Positions 25,944-35,294 are shown, numbered from the stretch's first letter. The stretch: 38,332 bases of DNA from Flavobacteriales bacterium (GCA_020631555.1 JAHDGY010000020.1:1-38332); one strand, 5' to 3'. Translations and numbers: made by a program. Notes: a model not told the origin generated them from the letters alone.

Positions 25944-26642
25944 TTAAGAGGTTCTAGCTTCAGAAATTCTTTTAGGAATAACCTGTCTTACAGCTTTAAT
26001 TATCAACTTATCATCCGGATTCTTGCTATCCAATTCCTTAAATGATCTTCCAAACTTCTTAAAGACAAGGTCATTTCTGAGCTCATTAACGGCCGCATTT
26101 AACTCATTCTGAACAGTTATATACAATTCATAAGATGTACCGTTATCATTTTGCAAAGAAATTAATGCCACATCCGGTAGCATTCTATAATTTCCGAACC
26201 ACTCACAAGCTCGTTTCCGATCCTCCCATTTAGAAAGTTCCTTTTCCCAAGTCTTAGAATTTTCTGCATTCGAGTTACCTAACAACCGTTTCAAAGTTGT
26301 AATGCTCTCCTCACATTTAGCTAAAGTCATTAACTGCATTTCCGGCAAATTCTCATCATTAGATGGATTACGCAAGAATTCAATGGTTTTGTCCTTCAAC
26401 TCATCTACCCCTAACAAATCATCCTCAACTAATAGCTCATCATTCTTATTGGCGATTACTTTGAACACATTCCTCTCCTTAACAATATTCTGAGGCATAT
26501 CTGGAGGAGTCTTCTGCGGTAATGTTGCATTTATTCCTTCGTCAGTATCCATCGTAGTGGTGACCAAGAAAAAAATGAGCAGCAAGAACGCAATATCGGC
26601 CATCGAACCTGCATTGATCTCCTGTAACTCTCTTCTTCCCAT
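25944..26642 (-). CDS. exbD: ExbD/TolR biopolymer transport protein (first copy, extended)
   Basis: A 232-residue protein with a single N-terminal TM, GSMADIAFLLLIFFLVTTTM, including the conserved proton-carrying aspartate. At about 230 residues it is longer than classical ExbD (about 140). The extra length lies in the periplasmic region, where a charged helical segment of ~70 residues (about 80-150: NLPEMQLMTLAKCEESITTL to KWEDRKRACEWF) separates the TM-proximal part from the C-terminal ExbD fold (LYITVQNELNAAVNELRNDL). It lies 3 bp after the 4-TM gene and 13 bp before the next exbD. Two unlike exbD genes in a row are common in Bacteroidota. Confidence 0.9.
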   Translation of the reverse strand: MGRRELQEINAGSMADIAFLLLIFFLVTTTMDTDEGINATLPQKTPPDMPQNIVKERNVFKVIANKNDELLVEDDLLGVDELKDKTIEFLRNPSNDENLPEMQLMTLAKCEESITTLKRLLGNSNAENSKTWEKELSKWEDRKRACEWFGNYRMLPDVALISLQNDNGTSYELYITVQNELNAAVNELRNDLVFKKFGRSFKELDSKNPDDKLIIKAVRQVIPKRISEARTS

Positions 26643-26645
26643 ACT

Positions 26646-27203
26646 CTATCTAAACAGTTTAACTACCGAACCAGCCAAAACAGATACAGATGCGACCACC
26701 AATAAAATAATAGCCGTTAAGATACCCGCTCCAGCAAATTTCGAATTCTCCGCCGTAAACACTTCTGTAGTTGGCCATGAAACATGCAGCTGATCACTAG
26801 CAAGTGCCCAACCAATACCAGCAATAATAACTAGTGTCCCCACACCGGCAAGAACATACATCGCCTTTTTTAGGTTTATTCCAAGTAGATAAAAATAAGA
26901 AGCCAATAACAAGAAAACTCCAACTAGAGTAAGAACCAACGCCAAGGTTATCGCATAGCCGGTCCAACCATCTAATTCAGCATAAGACTCATCGTACGCC
27001 TTATACCCTGCGGTCATATAATCGAAATTCTCATCTCCATTAGGACCTTTCAACTGATCGTTGTAAATCTTTATCCCCATTTGTTCTGGGTCCCAGCTCT
27101 TCGGATCTCCTTTCGACATGATCACAAAAATCAAGAACATACCAGCGACCACAGCTAAAGCTTTAAATCCCAACAATATCCCATTCAATACCTTCGATTC
27201 CAT
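26646..27203 (-). CDS. Hypothetical four-helix membrane protein of the exbB-exbD cluster
   Basis: A 185-residue protein not assigned to a named family. Four hydrophobic segments are visible: ~8-27 (ILLGFKALAVVAGMFLIFVI), ~82-107 (YAITLALVLTLVGVFLLLAS), ~113-133 (AMYVLAGVGTLVIIAGIGWA) and ~157-178 (GAGILTAIILLVVASVSVLA). The soluble loop after helix 1 contains many acidic and aromatic residues (NFDYMTAGYKAYDESYAELD). Similar membrane proteins between exbB and exbD are seen in Bacteroidota ExbB/D operons, so it may be an accessory stator subunit; that is inference. It lies 49 bp after exbB and 3 bp before the first exbD. Confidence 0.8.
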   Translation of the reverse strand: MESKVLNGILLGFKALAVVAGMFLIFVIMSKGDPKSWDPEQMGIKIYNDQLKGPNGDENFDYMTAGYKAYDESYAELDGWTGYAITLALVLTLVGVFLLLASYFYLLGINLKKAMYVLAGVGTLVIIAGIGWALASDQLHVSWPTTEVFTAENSKFAGAGILTAIILLVVASVSVLAGSVVKLFR

Positions 27204-27252
27204 AATGCTTTTTGTGTGTTATTTACAATTAATACTCTTCTAGAACTTCGGA

Positions 27253-28125
27253 TTAATTCCCTGAAGTTCCGTTTTTGTTCGCTACAAGTAAGTCAATCAT
27301 CGAAATAGAAGCATCTTCCATTTGGTTCACAAGGCCATCAACTTTAGAAACTATGTAGTTGTAAAATACCTGAAGAATAATCGCTACAACCAACCCTGAT
27401 ACGGTTGTGATAAGTGCCGTTTTAATACCACCTGCAACAACGGAAGGCTTAATCGTACCAGCAACAGCAATTGCATCAAAAGCTTCAATCATACCGATTA
27501 CGGTTCCCAAAAACCCAAGCATTGGTGCCAAAGCAATAAATAAGGCAATCCAAGAAAGTCCTTTCTCAAGAAGTCCCATTTGAACTCCACCGTAAGCAAC
27601 AACTGATTTTTCAACCATTTCTAATCCGTCATCAGCACGTGACAAACCTTGATAGAAAATACTTGCAATAGGTCCCTTTGAATTTCTACAATGCTCCTTG
27701 GCCTTTTCAATTCCACCTTGCTTTAAAGCTTCCTCGATATCTCTTAGCAATTTGTTAGTATTTGTAGTAGCCATGTTTAGGAATACGATTCTCTCAATGC
27801 AAAGAGCCAGACCAATAATTAAACAAATTAATACTAAAGCCATGAACCCTGGTCCACCTTCAATAAACCTAAGCTTTAACGCCTGAACTAGTGTCTGCTC
27901 TTCCTCTTCTTTTTCTTCCTCAACAGCCGGTTTCTTAGGTTCTTCAACTTGTGCTGGGGTTGCCTCAGCTACCTGAGTCGAATCTGTTAGAGTGCTATTT
28001 GTATCGCCTTCTTGTACTTCCGTATCGACGGTATCCGAATCCGGATCACCGGCTGCCCACGCACCAGATGTCATTCCAAAAGATAAACATCCTGCAACCA
28101 TCATTAAAGCGAAAAATTTCTTCAT
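27253..28125 (-). CDS. exbB: MotA/TolQ/ExbB proton channel family protein
   Basis: A 290-residue inner-membrane protein. It starts with a signal-peptide-like segment (MKKFFALMMVAGCLSFGMTSG) and a Thr/Glu/Pro-rich linker of ~60 residues (VEEPKKPAVEEEKEEEEQ), then three TM helices. The first is at FMALVLICLIIGLALCIERI; the other two fall in the conserved ExbB core: GLSWIALFIALAPMLGFLGT, VIGMIEAFDAIA and GGIKTALITTVSGLVVAIIL. It would form the proton channel with the downstream ExbD proteins. First gene of the operon, with no recognisable TAnnTTTG box upstream. A signal-peptide-bearing ExbB is usual in Bacteroidota. Confidence 0.94.
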   Translation of the reverse strand: MKKFFALMMVAGCLSFGMTSGAWAAGDPDSDTVDTEVQEGDTNSTLTDSTQVAEATPAQVEEPKKPAVEEEKEEEEQTLVQALKLRFIEGGPGFMALVLICLIIGLALCIERIVFLNMATTNTNKLLRDIEEALKQGGIEKAKEHCRNSKGPIASIFYQGLSRADDGLEMVEKSVVAYGGVQMGLLEKGLSWIALFIALAPMLGFLGTVIGMIEAFDAIAVAGTIKPSVVAGGIKTALITTVSGLVVAIILQVFYNYIVSKVDGLVNQMEDASISMIDLLVANKNGTSGN

Positions 28126-28227
28126 GATTCCTAATTAATTATTTTTTACTTTTTATTGTTTGTTCTCAGATTTACTAACCTACTTACTCATTACTCAATT
28201 CCGCACACTTCCTAAATTTCAATATTC

Positions 28228-28245
28228 TAGCATTTTAAAATGCTA
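28228..28245. repeat. 18-bp perfect palindrome between tRNA-Ser and exbB
   Basis: TAGCATTTTAAAATGCTA reads the same on both strands. It sits 25 bases after the tRNA-Ser 3' end and about 100 bp before the exbB start on the same strand. It has no loop and no T tract, so an operator or weak tRNA terminator are both possible. Confidence 0.6.
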
Positions 28246-28269
28246 AGTAAAGCAACAGCCAAAATTCTG

Positions 28270-28356
28270 CGGAGAGAGAGGGATTCGAACCCCCGGTACC
28301 CTTGCGAGTACACTACCTTTCCAGGGTAGCCCAATCGACCGCTCTGGCATCTCTCC
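28270..28356 (-). tRNA. tRNA-Ser (GGA anticodon)
   Basis: The minus strand folds into a class II tRNA. Acceptor arms GGAGAGA/TCTCTCC pair over 7 bp. The anticodon arm is CTACC-loop CTGGAAA-GGTAG with anticodon GGA. A long variable arm follows (GTACTCGCAAGGGTAC), typical of serine tRNAs, and the T arm has GGTTCGAATCC. The 3' CCA is not encoded. The gene is single. 28126-28532 otherwise holds only the palindrome at 28228. Confidence 0.97.
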
Positions 28357-28532
28357 CAATGGTCATTCATTACTTTGCTTTTATAAGTAACGTAATACGG
28401 CGTGCCAATGTACAAAAAAAACAATAGATCAAAACACTATCAACAACTTAACATTGGACGTTTCGACCCATTATCTCTACTCCTTAATTCCATAACTAAA
28501 AGCCAATCAAAAACATACAATTTAAGCACGCC

Positions 28533-29591
28533 TTAAGCTGTGTAATGTTGTTTTATTTGAGCCGTAGTTTCGGTCATTTCACCAACCAGACATTCCCCTA
28601 GTTGACGCTTCACCAAACTCGTATCATCAGCATACCTTCCGAATAAATACATCAATTTGCAGATGGCCGCCTCAGAAGTTATGTCTTGACCACTGACTAT
28701 TCCAATATCGTTAAATCGAGAACTAGTTTCATACCTACCGTGCTCCACAAACCCAGTGGTACATTGTGTTACGTTCAAGATAACCACTCCGCAATCCACA
28801 GCCTTTTCGAGACTGCGAATAAACCATTCTGCGAGAGGACCATTTCCAGACCCATAAGTTTCAAGCACAACTCCTTGCAAATTCGGCAGACTCAAGAGAT
28901 GATCAATTGTTGTTTGTGTAAGTCCAGGAAACAGTTTTAAATACAGTACACTATTTCTAAAGTCTGTAAATAACCTCAACCCTTCATGATTACTCTCAGC
29001 AATAAACGAATAATTGTATTTGACATGAATTCCAGCCTCCGCCAAATTCGGATAATTTGCAGATCGAAACGCATCAAAATGTTCACAGCTAATTTTACTG
29101 GTGCGATTACCACGCATCACCTTATTCTCAAAACACACCACCACCTCAGGAATTAATGGACGACCATTCAGTTTGGCTCCAGCAATTTCAATACTGGTAA
29201 TTAAATTCTCTCTACCATCTGTTCGGATAGTGCCTATGGGCAATTGCGAGCCGGTAAAAACCACAGGTTTAGACAAGCCTTGCAGCATAAAACTTAATGC
29301 TGAAGCAGAATATGCCATAGTATCCGTGCCATGTAAAACTACAAAACCATCAAATCCGGAATAATTATCATAAATAATGTTTGCGATTTTTGACCAAGCA
29401 TCGATATCCATATCTGATGAATCGATAGGCTTTGGAAAGAACACATAAGACAATTCAACATCAAGCCCATTCAACTCAGGAACTTGCGACTTTAAATTTT
29501 CAAAATCGAAAGGCGAATATCCTCCTGTTTCAGGATTGTGACGCATACCAATGGTTCCACCGGTATAAATCAACATGACTTTGCTACCCAT
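28533..29591 (-). CDS. ansA: Type I L-asparaginase
   Basis: A 352-residue cytoplasmic enzyme converting asparagine to aspartate and ammonia. The first catalytic threonine motif is VMLIYTGGTIGM near the N-terminus, and the second is VLHGTDTMAYSASALSFML around residue 83. GSQLPIGTIRTDGRENLI and a late NVTQCTTGFVEHGRYETS complete the asparaginase pattern. The frame is open 19 codons further up to 29648, but that would run into ftsE; the ATG at 29589-29591 (MGSKVMLIYTGG) is preferred and leaves 8 bp to ftsE. No signal peptide, so it is the cytoplasmic type I form. Confidence 0.93.
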   Translation of the reverse strand: MGSKVMLIYTGGTIGMRHNPETGGYSPFDFENLKSQVPELNGLDVELSYVFFPKPIDSSDMDIDAWSKIANIIYDNYSGFDGFVVLHGTDTMAYSASALSFMLQGLSKPVVFTGSQLPIGTIRTDGRENLITSIEIAGAKLNGRPLIPEVVVCFENKVMRGNRTSKISCEHFDAFRSANYPNLAEAGIHVKYNYSFIAESNHEGLRLFTDFRNSVLYLKLFPGLTQTTIDHLLSLPNLQGVVLETYGSGNGPLAEWFIRSLEKAVDCGVVILNVTQCTTGFVEHGRYETSSRFNDIGIVSGQDITSEAAICKLMYLFGRYADDTSLVKRQLGECLVGEMTETTAQIKQHYTA

Positions 29592-29599
29592 AACCTTTA

Positions 29600-30289
29600 T
29601 TATATTAATGCCAGATTGGAGGAGTCCAGCAATTGTTGGTTCTCGCACTTTATGGTTCGCATCGGATACATCTTCATTATATTATAGTCATGCGTTGCCA
29701 TCAATATTGCCCGCCCATTTTTGGAAATTTCCTGAAGCAATGTCATGATTTCGATGGTCGTTTCCGGATCTAAATTTCCTGTTGGCTCATCAGCTAGAAT
29801 AAGTTCCGGGTCGTTTAGGAGCGCCCTTGCAATTGCAATGCGCTGAAGCTCTCCACCAGATAATTCATTTGGAAACTTATACCCCTTGCTTTCTAATCCG
29901 ACGGCGTCCAACACAAACCGCATTCGTTCCTCGATCGCAGGCTGCTTTTTCCACCCGGTTGCACGAAGAACGAACTCTAAGTTTGCCAGAACTGAACGAT
30001 CTGACAACAATTGAAAATGTTGAAAAACGATACCCAATCTTCTTCGCAAATCAGGCACTTGTTTTCTTTTCAACTTTCTAAGATCAAACCCAGCAACGGT
30101 ACCTTGCCCAACCTTCAATGGCAATTCACCATAAAGCGTTTCGAGAAAACTACTTTTTCCACTTCCCGTCCTTCCAATCAGGTAAACAAATTCCCCCTTC
30201 TTCATCTCCAGCTCTACATCATTTAGAATAATGTTCTCCTTGTGGGCTACTTGCACCCCATTCAGGACTATTATCGCTTGTTCATCCAT
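29600..30289 (-). CDS. ftsE: Cell division ABC-type ATPase FtsE
   Basis: A 230-residue ATP-binding protein of the FtsEX complex, which controls periplasmic peptidoglycan hydrolases at the division site. The Walker A loop is GRTGSGKSS, the Q-loop GIVFQHFQLL, the signature LSGGELQRIAIARALL, and Walker B ELILADEPTGNLD followed by a switch histidine in MATHDY. The length and the FQ-type Q-loop fit FtsE better than lipoprotein exporters such as LolD, which is the main alternative. The ATG at 30287-30289 is preferred over the ATG 16 codons upstream. ftsX is not adjacent, as often in Bacteroidota. ansA follows 8 bp later. Confidence 0.85.
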   Translation of the reverse strand: MDEQAIIVLNGVQVAHKENIILNDVELEMKKGEFVYLIGRTGSGKSSFLETLYGELPLKVGQGTVAGFDLRKLKRKQVPDLRRRLGIVFQHFQLLSDRSVLANLEFVLRATGWKKQPAIEERMRFVLDAVGLESKGYKFPNELSGGELQRIAIARALLNDPELILADEPTGNLDPETTIEIMTLLQEISKNGRAILMATHDYNIMKMYPMRTIKCENQQLLDSSNLALI

Positions 30290-30450
30290 AACCGTTTCGA
30301 AAAGTACAAATGAAATTTGAGTTCTGTGCGAAGACAATAATTCTACAAGTTTTTCGCTTTGAGTGAAAGGCTTTAAACAAAATTGCGTTGATAATTAAAC
30401 TTCAAGACATTAACCTACCAATTGTCAGTTATTAATTTTAACCTGCCTAA

Positions 30451-33400
30451 ATGTATCGCGAAAATATGCGCTTGACATTATCATTTTTTTTCTCGTTGTG
30501 CTCATTTGTAATAGTTGCTCAAAAGACTGCAATTTATACAGATGAAGCAAGAAACTACAAAGTAGGACAGGAACTTTTTGACAAAAAAAAGTATGCCGCT
30601 GCACAGGATAAATTCGAACAAGCGATTCAGCGCATCAACGACAACCAAAACGAAATTCAAATTGATGCAGAATACTACAGGGCCCTATGTGCTCTAGAGC
30701 TTTTCAATAAAGATGCTGAATTCTTGTTTCAACAATTTGTGTTAATGCATCCCGATAATCCTAGAGCAAAAACGGTGTATTATCAATTGGGTCGTCATAG
30801 TTATCAGCGGAAGAAATTTAAGGACGCAATTAAATGGTTGGAGAAAGTGGATGAATACGATCTACCCAAAGAACATCGGGTAGAATATAATTTCAAGCTT
30901 GGCCACAGCTATTTTCAGAAAAAGAAATACGACAAAGCTAAACAACCGCTACACTTTGTTAAGGATCAAGAATCGGATTACTCCAACACTGCAAGGTATT
31001 ATTTTGGTCACATCGAATACGTTAGTAAAAACTATCAAACTGCCCTCATCGCGTTTAAGAAACTTGAAACCGATCCGAGTTTTAAGCGAATCGTACCTTA
31101 TTATATAGGCCAGATTTATTACAATCAAAATAAGCACGACGAACTGATCAAATACGGAAACAAATTTTTAGACTCAGTAACGCCTTCTAGAAAAACCGAA
31201 TTTTACCGAATTGTTGGAGACGCATATTACTGCACCAAACGGTACAAAGAAGCCATTCCTCATCTGGAATATTACAAGTCCAAATCTAAATTAACTCGGG
31301 AAGAAAACTACCAACTTGCTTACGCATACTATTCCGATCAGCAGTACAAAAAAGCTGCAACTCGGTTTAGCAGGGTAGTGAATAAAAAAGATAGCCTTGC
31401 TCAAGTTGCTTGTTACCAAGCAGGAGATAGCTACTTGAAACTTAAGGATAAAAAATCTGCTAGAGGAGCTTTCAGAAAAGCGGCTGAAATGGAAATTGAC
31501 AAAGAAATTCAGGAAGATGCTTTGTTTAATTATGCAAAAATCGCCTATGAACTTTCCGACAATCCTTACCACGATGCAGTAAAGGCATTCGAAGAGTACT
31601 TGAACAAATACCCTAAATCAGAGAGAAAAAGGGAGGTTTATGAATATTTGATTGATGTTTACATGTCTACCAAAGATTACAAATCAGCGCTCAGCTCGCT
31701 AGCGAAAATCAAGCACAAAGATTTTAGAATGCAAGAGGCCTATCAACTCCTGAGCTTCAATTTGGCCGTAGAACTATATCACAACGGAAAATATACGGAA
31801 GCCAAACAAAACTTTGAAAACGCTAAAAAATTTAAGATCAACAAAGAAGTGAATGCCAAGGCAACCTATTGGACTGCTGAAATGGCGTTTAAGCAGAAAA
31901 ATTATGGAGAAGCAATTGGATTGTACAAAAAGTTTATGGCAGAACCTAGGGCATATTTGCTTCCCGAACATCATCAGTCTCATTACAACATCGGATATGC
32001 TTATTTCCTCGATACTAATTACACCGATGCAATTAGTTCATTTCGATCCTATTGTTCAAACAGCAGCAAAATAGAACCTGCAAAAAAAGCCGATGCCTAT
32101 CTCAAAATCGGAGACGCTTACTTTATGCGAAAACAGGACGCTTTTGCCATCGACTACTACGAAAGGGCAATAATGGCCAACTGTAGGAATTTAGACTACG
32201 CCTACTACCAAGCTGGTTTTTGCAGTGGCTTGACTTTGCAACACGAACAGAAAATTCAGTTCCTTGAAAAACTTCGTTCTAAGTTTCCTAAATCACCTAA
32301 AATCGCGTTAGCAACTTTTGACCTTGGGGAGGCCAACCGTGTTCTTGGCAATAACGAAGACGCGTTAAAATACTACGGCGAGGTGGTAAATAAATACCCG
32401 AAAAATACCAATGTAAAAAGAGCTCTTTTTCAAATGGCTGGAGTTTACTATCGTATGAAGGAGTTTGCTCAGGCAGAAAAGTATTACAATCAGGTGATAG
32501 ACGAGTACGGTAATTCATCTTTAAAAGAAGACGCCGTAGACCAAATGCGTGATGTTTACGAGGCGCAAAACAAACTTCCATCGTACCTGGATTGGTTAGA
32601 TGCGAAAGGCGTTTCGTATTCTGAAGGACAAAAAGACTCAACACTATGGAAACCAGCCTACGAAGCTTTTGTCAACAAAAAATACGCAGAAGCAATTCCT
32701 GCTTTGGAAACCTATGTCAGTTCTTTGACAAATCCCAAAAACAAATTGGACGCAGAGTTTTACTTAGCAGACAGCAAACATATTTTGGAAAACGATCAGG
32801 GTGCTCTCCCCCATTATAAATACGTTATCCAACAATCAACAAATGACTACACCGAAATTTGCCTGGTCAATGCGGCCAAAATCACATTTAAAGAAGAAAA
32901 CTTCGAAGAGGCCTTAAACTACTTTACAAGGTTAGAACCAGTTTCAACTGATGAAAACAACCTACGATATGCAATTGAAGGCCAAATGCGATGCGCAGAA
33001 AAATTATCTCGTCACGAAACAATCTTGTCTAGCGCCAATAAAATACTGGAATTAAAAGATCTTGACAATCAAGCCAAACTAAAAACCTTATTGTTCAAAG
33101 CTACGTCACAATACCATCTCGACCAAAAATCAGAAGCTTTTAGAACCTATAAAAAACTGACCAAATCCACTAAATCTGTAAAAGGTGCAGAAGCCAGATA
33201 TTTTATGGCCAAGATCCATTTTGAAAAAGGAGAATATGACGAGTGCGAGTCAGCAATACAGAAATTGGTTAGTTCTAAACCGTCGTACGACTATTGGAAC
33301 GCTCGCGCAATTATCCTGCTCGGAGACAAATATTTTCAAGAGAAAGATTACCTCAATGCCAAAAATAGTTGGGAAAGCATCGTGACCTACTATGAAGGTG

Positions 33401-33540
33401 AAGAAGAAGACCAACTGAAAAAGAAGGCACAGGATAGGCTAAACAAGGCCATAAAAACAGAATCTCAGGAAGGGAGTATTCCGGAGGAAGAAAAAGAGTT
33501 GAACATTAACGTCGGTAGCGATTCTACGAAAACTGAATAA
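30451..33540 (+). CDS. Giant tetratricopeptide-repeat protein
   Basis: A 1029-residue exported protein. A signal peptide follows a few residues in (MRLTLSFFFSLCSFVIVAQ), so the ATG at 30466 is an alternative start. Almost the whole chain is made of 34-residue TPR units, e.g. YKVGQELFDKKKYAAAQDKF, YFQKKKYDKAKQPL, AYYSDQQYKKAATRF, YFMRKQDAFAIDYYERAI and YFQEKDYLNAKNSWESIV. Roughly 20 or more units can be counted, with a Lys/Glu-rich tail. There is no lipobox. Long TPR proteins in Bacteroidota act as periplasmic scaffolds for outer-membrane complexes; the exact partner here is unknown. It is followed 7 bp later by an outer-membrane barrel gene, so the two probably work together. Confidence 0.87.
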   Translation: MYRENMRLTLSFFFSLCSFVIVAQKTAIYTDEARNYKVGQELFDKKKYAAAQDKFEQAIQRINDNQNEIQIDAEYYRALCALELFNKDAEFLFQQFVLMHPDNPRAKTVYYQLGRHSYQRKKFKDAIKWLEKVDEYDLPKEHRVEYNFKLGHSYFQKKKYDKAKQPLHFVKDQESDYSNTARYYFGHIEYVSKNYQTALIAFKKLETDPSFKRIVPYYIGQIYYNQNKHDELIKYGNKFLDSVTPSRKTEFYRIVGDAYYCTKRYKEAIPHLEYYKSKSKLTREENYQLAYAYYSDQQYKKAATRFSRVVNKKDSLAQVACYQAGDSYLKLKDKKSARGAFRKAAEMEIDKEIQEDALFNYAKIAYELSDNPYHDAVKAFEEYLNKYPKSERKREVYEYLIDVYMSTKDYKSALSSLAKIKHKDFRMQEAYQLLSFNLAVELYHNGKYTEAKQNFENAKKFKINKEVNAKATYWTAEMAFKQKNYGEAIGLYKKFMAEPRAYLLPEHHQSHYNIGYAYFLDTNYTDAISSFRSYCSNSSKIEPAKKADAYLKIGDAYFMRKQDAFAIDYYERAIMANCRNLDYAYYQAGFCSGLTLQHEQKIQFLEKLRSKFPKSPKIALATFDLGEANRVLGNNEDALKYYGEVVNKYPKNTNVKRALFQMAGVYYRMKEFAQAEKYYNQVIDEYGNSSLKEDAVDQMRDVYEAQNKLPSYLDWLDAKGVSYSEGQKDSTLWKPAYEAFVNKKYAEAIPALETYVSSLTNPKNKLDAEFYLADSKHILENDQGALPHYKYVIQQSTNDYTEICLVNAAKITFKEENFEEALNYFTRLEPVSTDENNLRYAIEGQMRCAEKLSRHETILSSANKILELKDLDNQAKLKTLLFKATSQYHLDQKSEAFRTYKKLTKSTKSVKGAEARYFMAKIHFEKGEYDECESAIQKLVSSKPSYDYWNARAIILLGDKYFQEKDYLNAKNSWESIVTYYEGEEEDQLKKKAQDRLNKAIKTESQEGSIPEEEKELNINVGSDSTKTE

Positions 33541-33547
33541 AGGAAAA

Positions 33548-35272
33548 ATGAAAGGCATCCAATTAATAGCGATTATATTTCTGGGGCTAGGCTTTTCGAC
33601 CTACGCCCAGACTACAGATGAGGAGATGGTGGCCATCGGCCAAAGTCAACGAAAAATTCTACGCAGTAATAAACTCGGAACCGAGCCACAAATTATAGAT
33701 ACGGCAATAAAAGTTCCTGAGATTAAATACAGCATACTGCCAAAATCAATTGAAACTTCTTTTGAGATAAAGCCAATAAAACCAGCAAGGATTAAGGTTA
33801 CCGAAAAATTAGAAAAACTCTACCGGGGATACGCTAAAGTAGGGGTCGGAAATTATACGACACCATACGCTGAATTGTATTATAATTCTGCAAGGTCTAG
33901 AACCGACAATTGGCATATTCGAGGCAAATTTCACGGCGCACTTAGCTCCATGAAAAATGTAGGTGTCAGCACGTTTAATGACTCTGAGTTGGGTGGTCAT
34001 TACAAACATTTCTTTAACAAGCATACACTTAAAACCCGTGCTTTTCATGAACGTAATAGACTGAAATTCTACGGATTTGATACAAACAACACCGAACTTG
34101 ATAGCGCTTTCACATCCGGAGACAACATTAAGCGAACATTCCACTTTACCCAAGCTCAGGCACAACTAGAAAGTAGGTTTAAGGACTCCACAGGCATGAA
34201 CCATAATATCACGCTTAATTACTACTACTTAAACGATTCTAAAGGAGCCGCCGAGCACAACATTCAACTAAATGGAGTTTTGAGCCGCTACCTAGAAGAT
34301 CGATTTAGTAAAGAACTAGCAATTGCCGACATTGGACTAAACGTCAATAGATTCGCCGCTCCGCAATACAAATGCAAATATGGTTGCATTGACACTAGTT
34401 TGGCGAGTACCAACGTACTCTTCAAATTAGTACCTTCTATTCAAACAACTGGGCGGGACTGGAAAGTAAAAGCAGGACTCGGAATCTACACTGAATTCAG
34501 CTCCAATTCTCCACGAATTTGGTTTTTTCCAAACGTTGAAGCCAAATACAGTTTGTTTAATAATATTTTCACACCATATGTTGGGGCTGCCGGCAGTGTA
34601 ACCAGAACCTCGTTTAACAGTCTCCGAGGATTGAACCCTTATGTTCAGCCAAATACCGAATTGAGAAACCAACATAACGATAAGATTCCGGCTCTATATG
34701 GTGGTTTCAGAGGAGCAATTAGTTCAACTATTTCATTCAATTTAAGAATGTCTACCGAGCGATTTGACGATTATGCATTATTTGTAAATGACACAACCTA
34801 CTCCATCGCCAACAAGTTTGAAGTACGCTACGACAAGGTTAATGTATTTAATGTAATGGGGCAATTAAGCTACAACAAGGGCGAGAAATTTAAAATTCAC
34901 GCCAACGGAAACTACTTCGTGTATACCGCATCCAACGAATTATACGCATGGCATCGTCCAGTGTATGATCTAACACTAACAGGCATCTACGACTTAGCGA
35001 ATAAGTTTGTGGTGAAGGCAGACGTTTTTCTTATCGGTCATCGTAAAGCAGTTGCATATGCACCTGGAGAAGGTATAGTAGCTGAAAGTGGAGTTTTTGT
35101 CCAGACTTTGAAGCCCTTCGTTGATGCCAACTTAGGCTTCGAATACAGATACAATAAAAAACTATCTGCGTTCTTGAATGTAAACAATATTGCAGCCCAG
35201 AAATACCAGTACTGGAACCAATATCCAGTACAAAGCATAAACATTTTAGGAGGAGTTACCTATAGTTTTTAG
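33548..35272 (+). CDS. Outer-membrane beta-barrel protein linked to the TPR gene
   Basis: A 574-residue exported protein. It has a signal peptide (MKGIQLIAIIFLGLGFSTYAQ) and a short N-terminal segment rich in Pro/Lys (PEIKYSILPKSIETSFEIKP). The rest is a chain with alternating hydrophobic/aromatic strands ending VNNIAAQKYQYWNQYPVQSI and the C-terminal YSF pattern expected of barrel proteins. It resembles the barrel of TonB-dependent receptors but lacks the plug, so it is not a classical receptor. No close named family was recognised. It follows the TPR gene by 7 bp, which suggests one operon and a joint role, perhaps in surface or envelope assembly. Confidence 0.75.
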   Translation: MKGIQLIAIIFLGLGFSTYAQTTDEEMVAIGQSQRKILRSNKLGTEPQIIDTAIKVPEIKYSILPKSIETSFEIKPIKPARIKVTEKLEKLYRGYAKVGVGNYTTPYAELYYNSARSRTDNWHIRGKFHGALSSMKNVGVSTFNDSELGGHYKHFFNKHTLKTRAFHERNRLKFYGFDTNNTELDSAFTSGDNIKRTFHFTQAQAQLESRFKDSTGMNHNITLNYYYLNDSKGAAEHNIQLNGVLSRYLEDRFSKELAIADIGLNVNRFAAPQYKCKYGCIDTSLASTNVLFKLVPSIQTTGRDWKVKAGLGIYTEFSSNSPRIWFFPNVEAKYSLFNNIFTPYVGAAGSVTRTSFNSLRGLNPYVQPNTELRNQHNDKIPALYGGFRGAISSTISFNLRMSTERFDDYALFVNDTTYSIANKFEVRYDKVNVFNVMGQLSYNKGEKFKIHANGNYFVYTASNELYAWHRPVYDLTLTGIYDLANKFVVKADVFLIGHRKAVAYAPGEGIVAESGVFVQTLKPFVDANLGFEYRYNKKLSAFLNVNNIAAQKYQYWNQYPVQSINILGGVTYSF

Positions 35273-35294
35273 ACAGCATTTACTGCTTTGACTG

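Noticed and set aside
28227-28424. A 65-residue frame over the tRNA-Ser region
   Set aside because: It is produced by translating the tRNA gene; the tRNA structure is unmistakable.
32297-32644. A 115-residue minus-strand frame inside the TPR gene
   Set aside because: Antisense shadow of a clear TPR coding region; no motif found.
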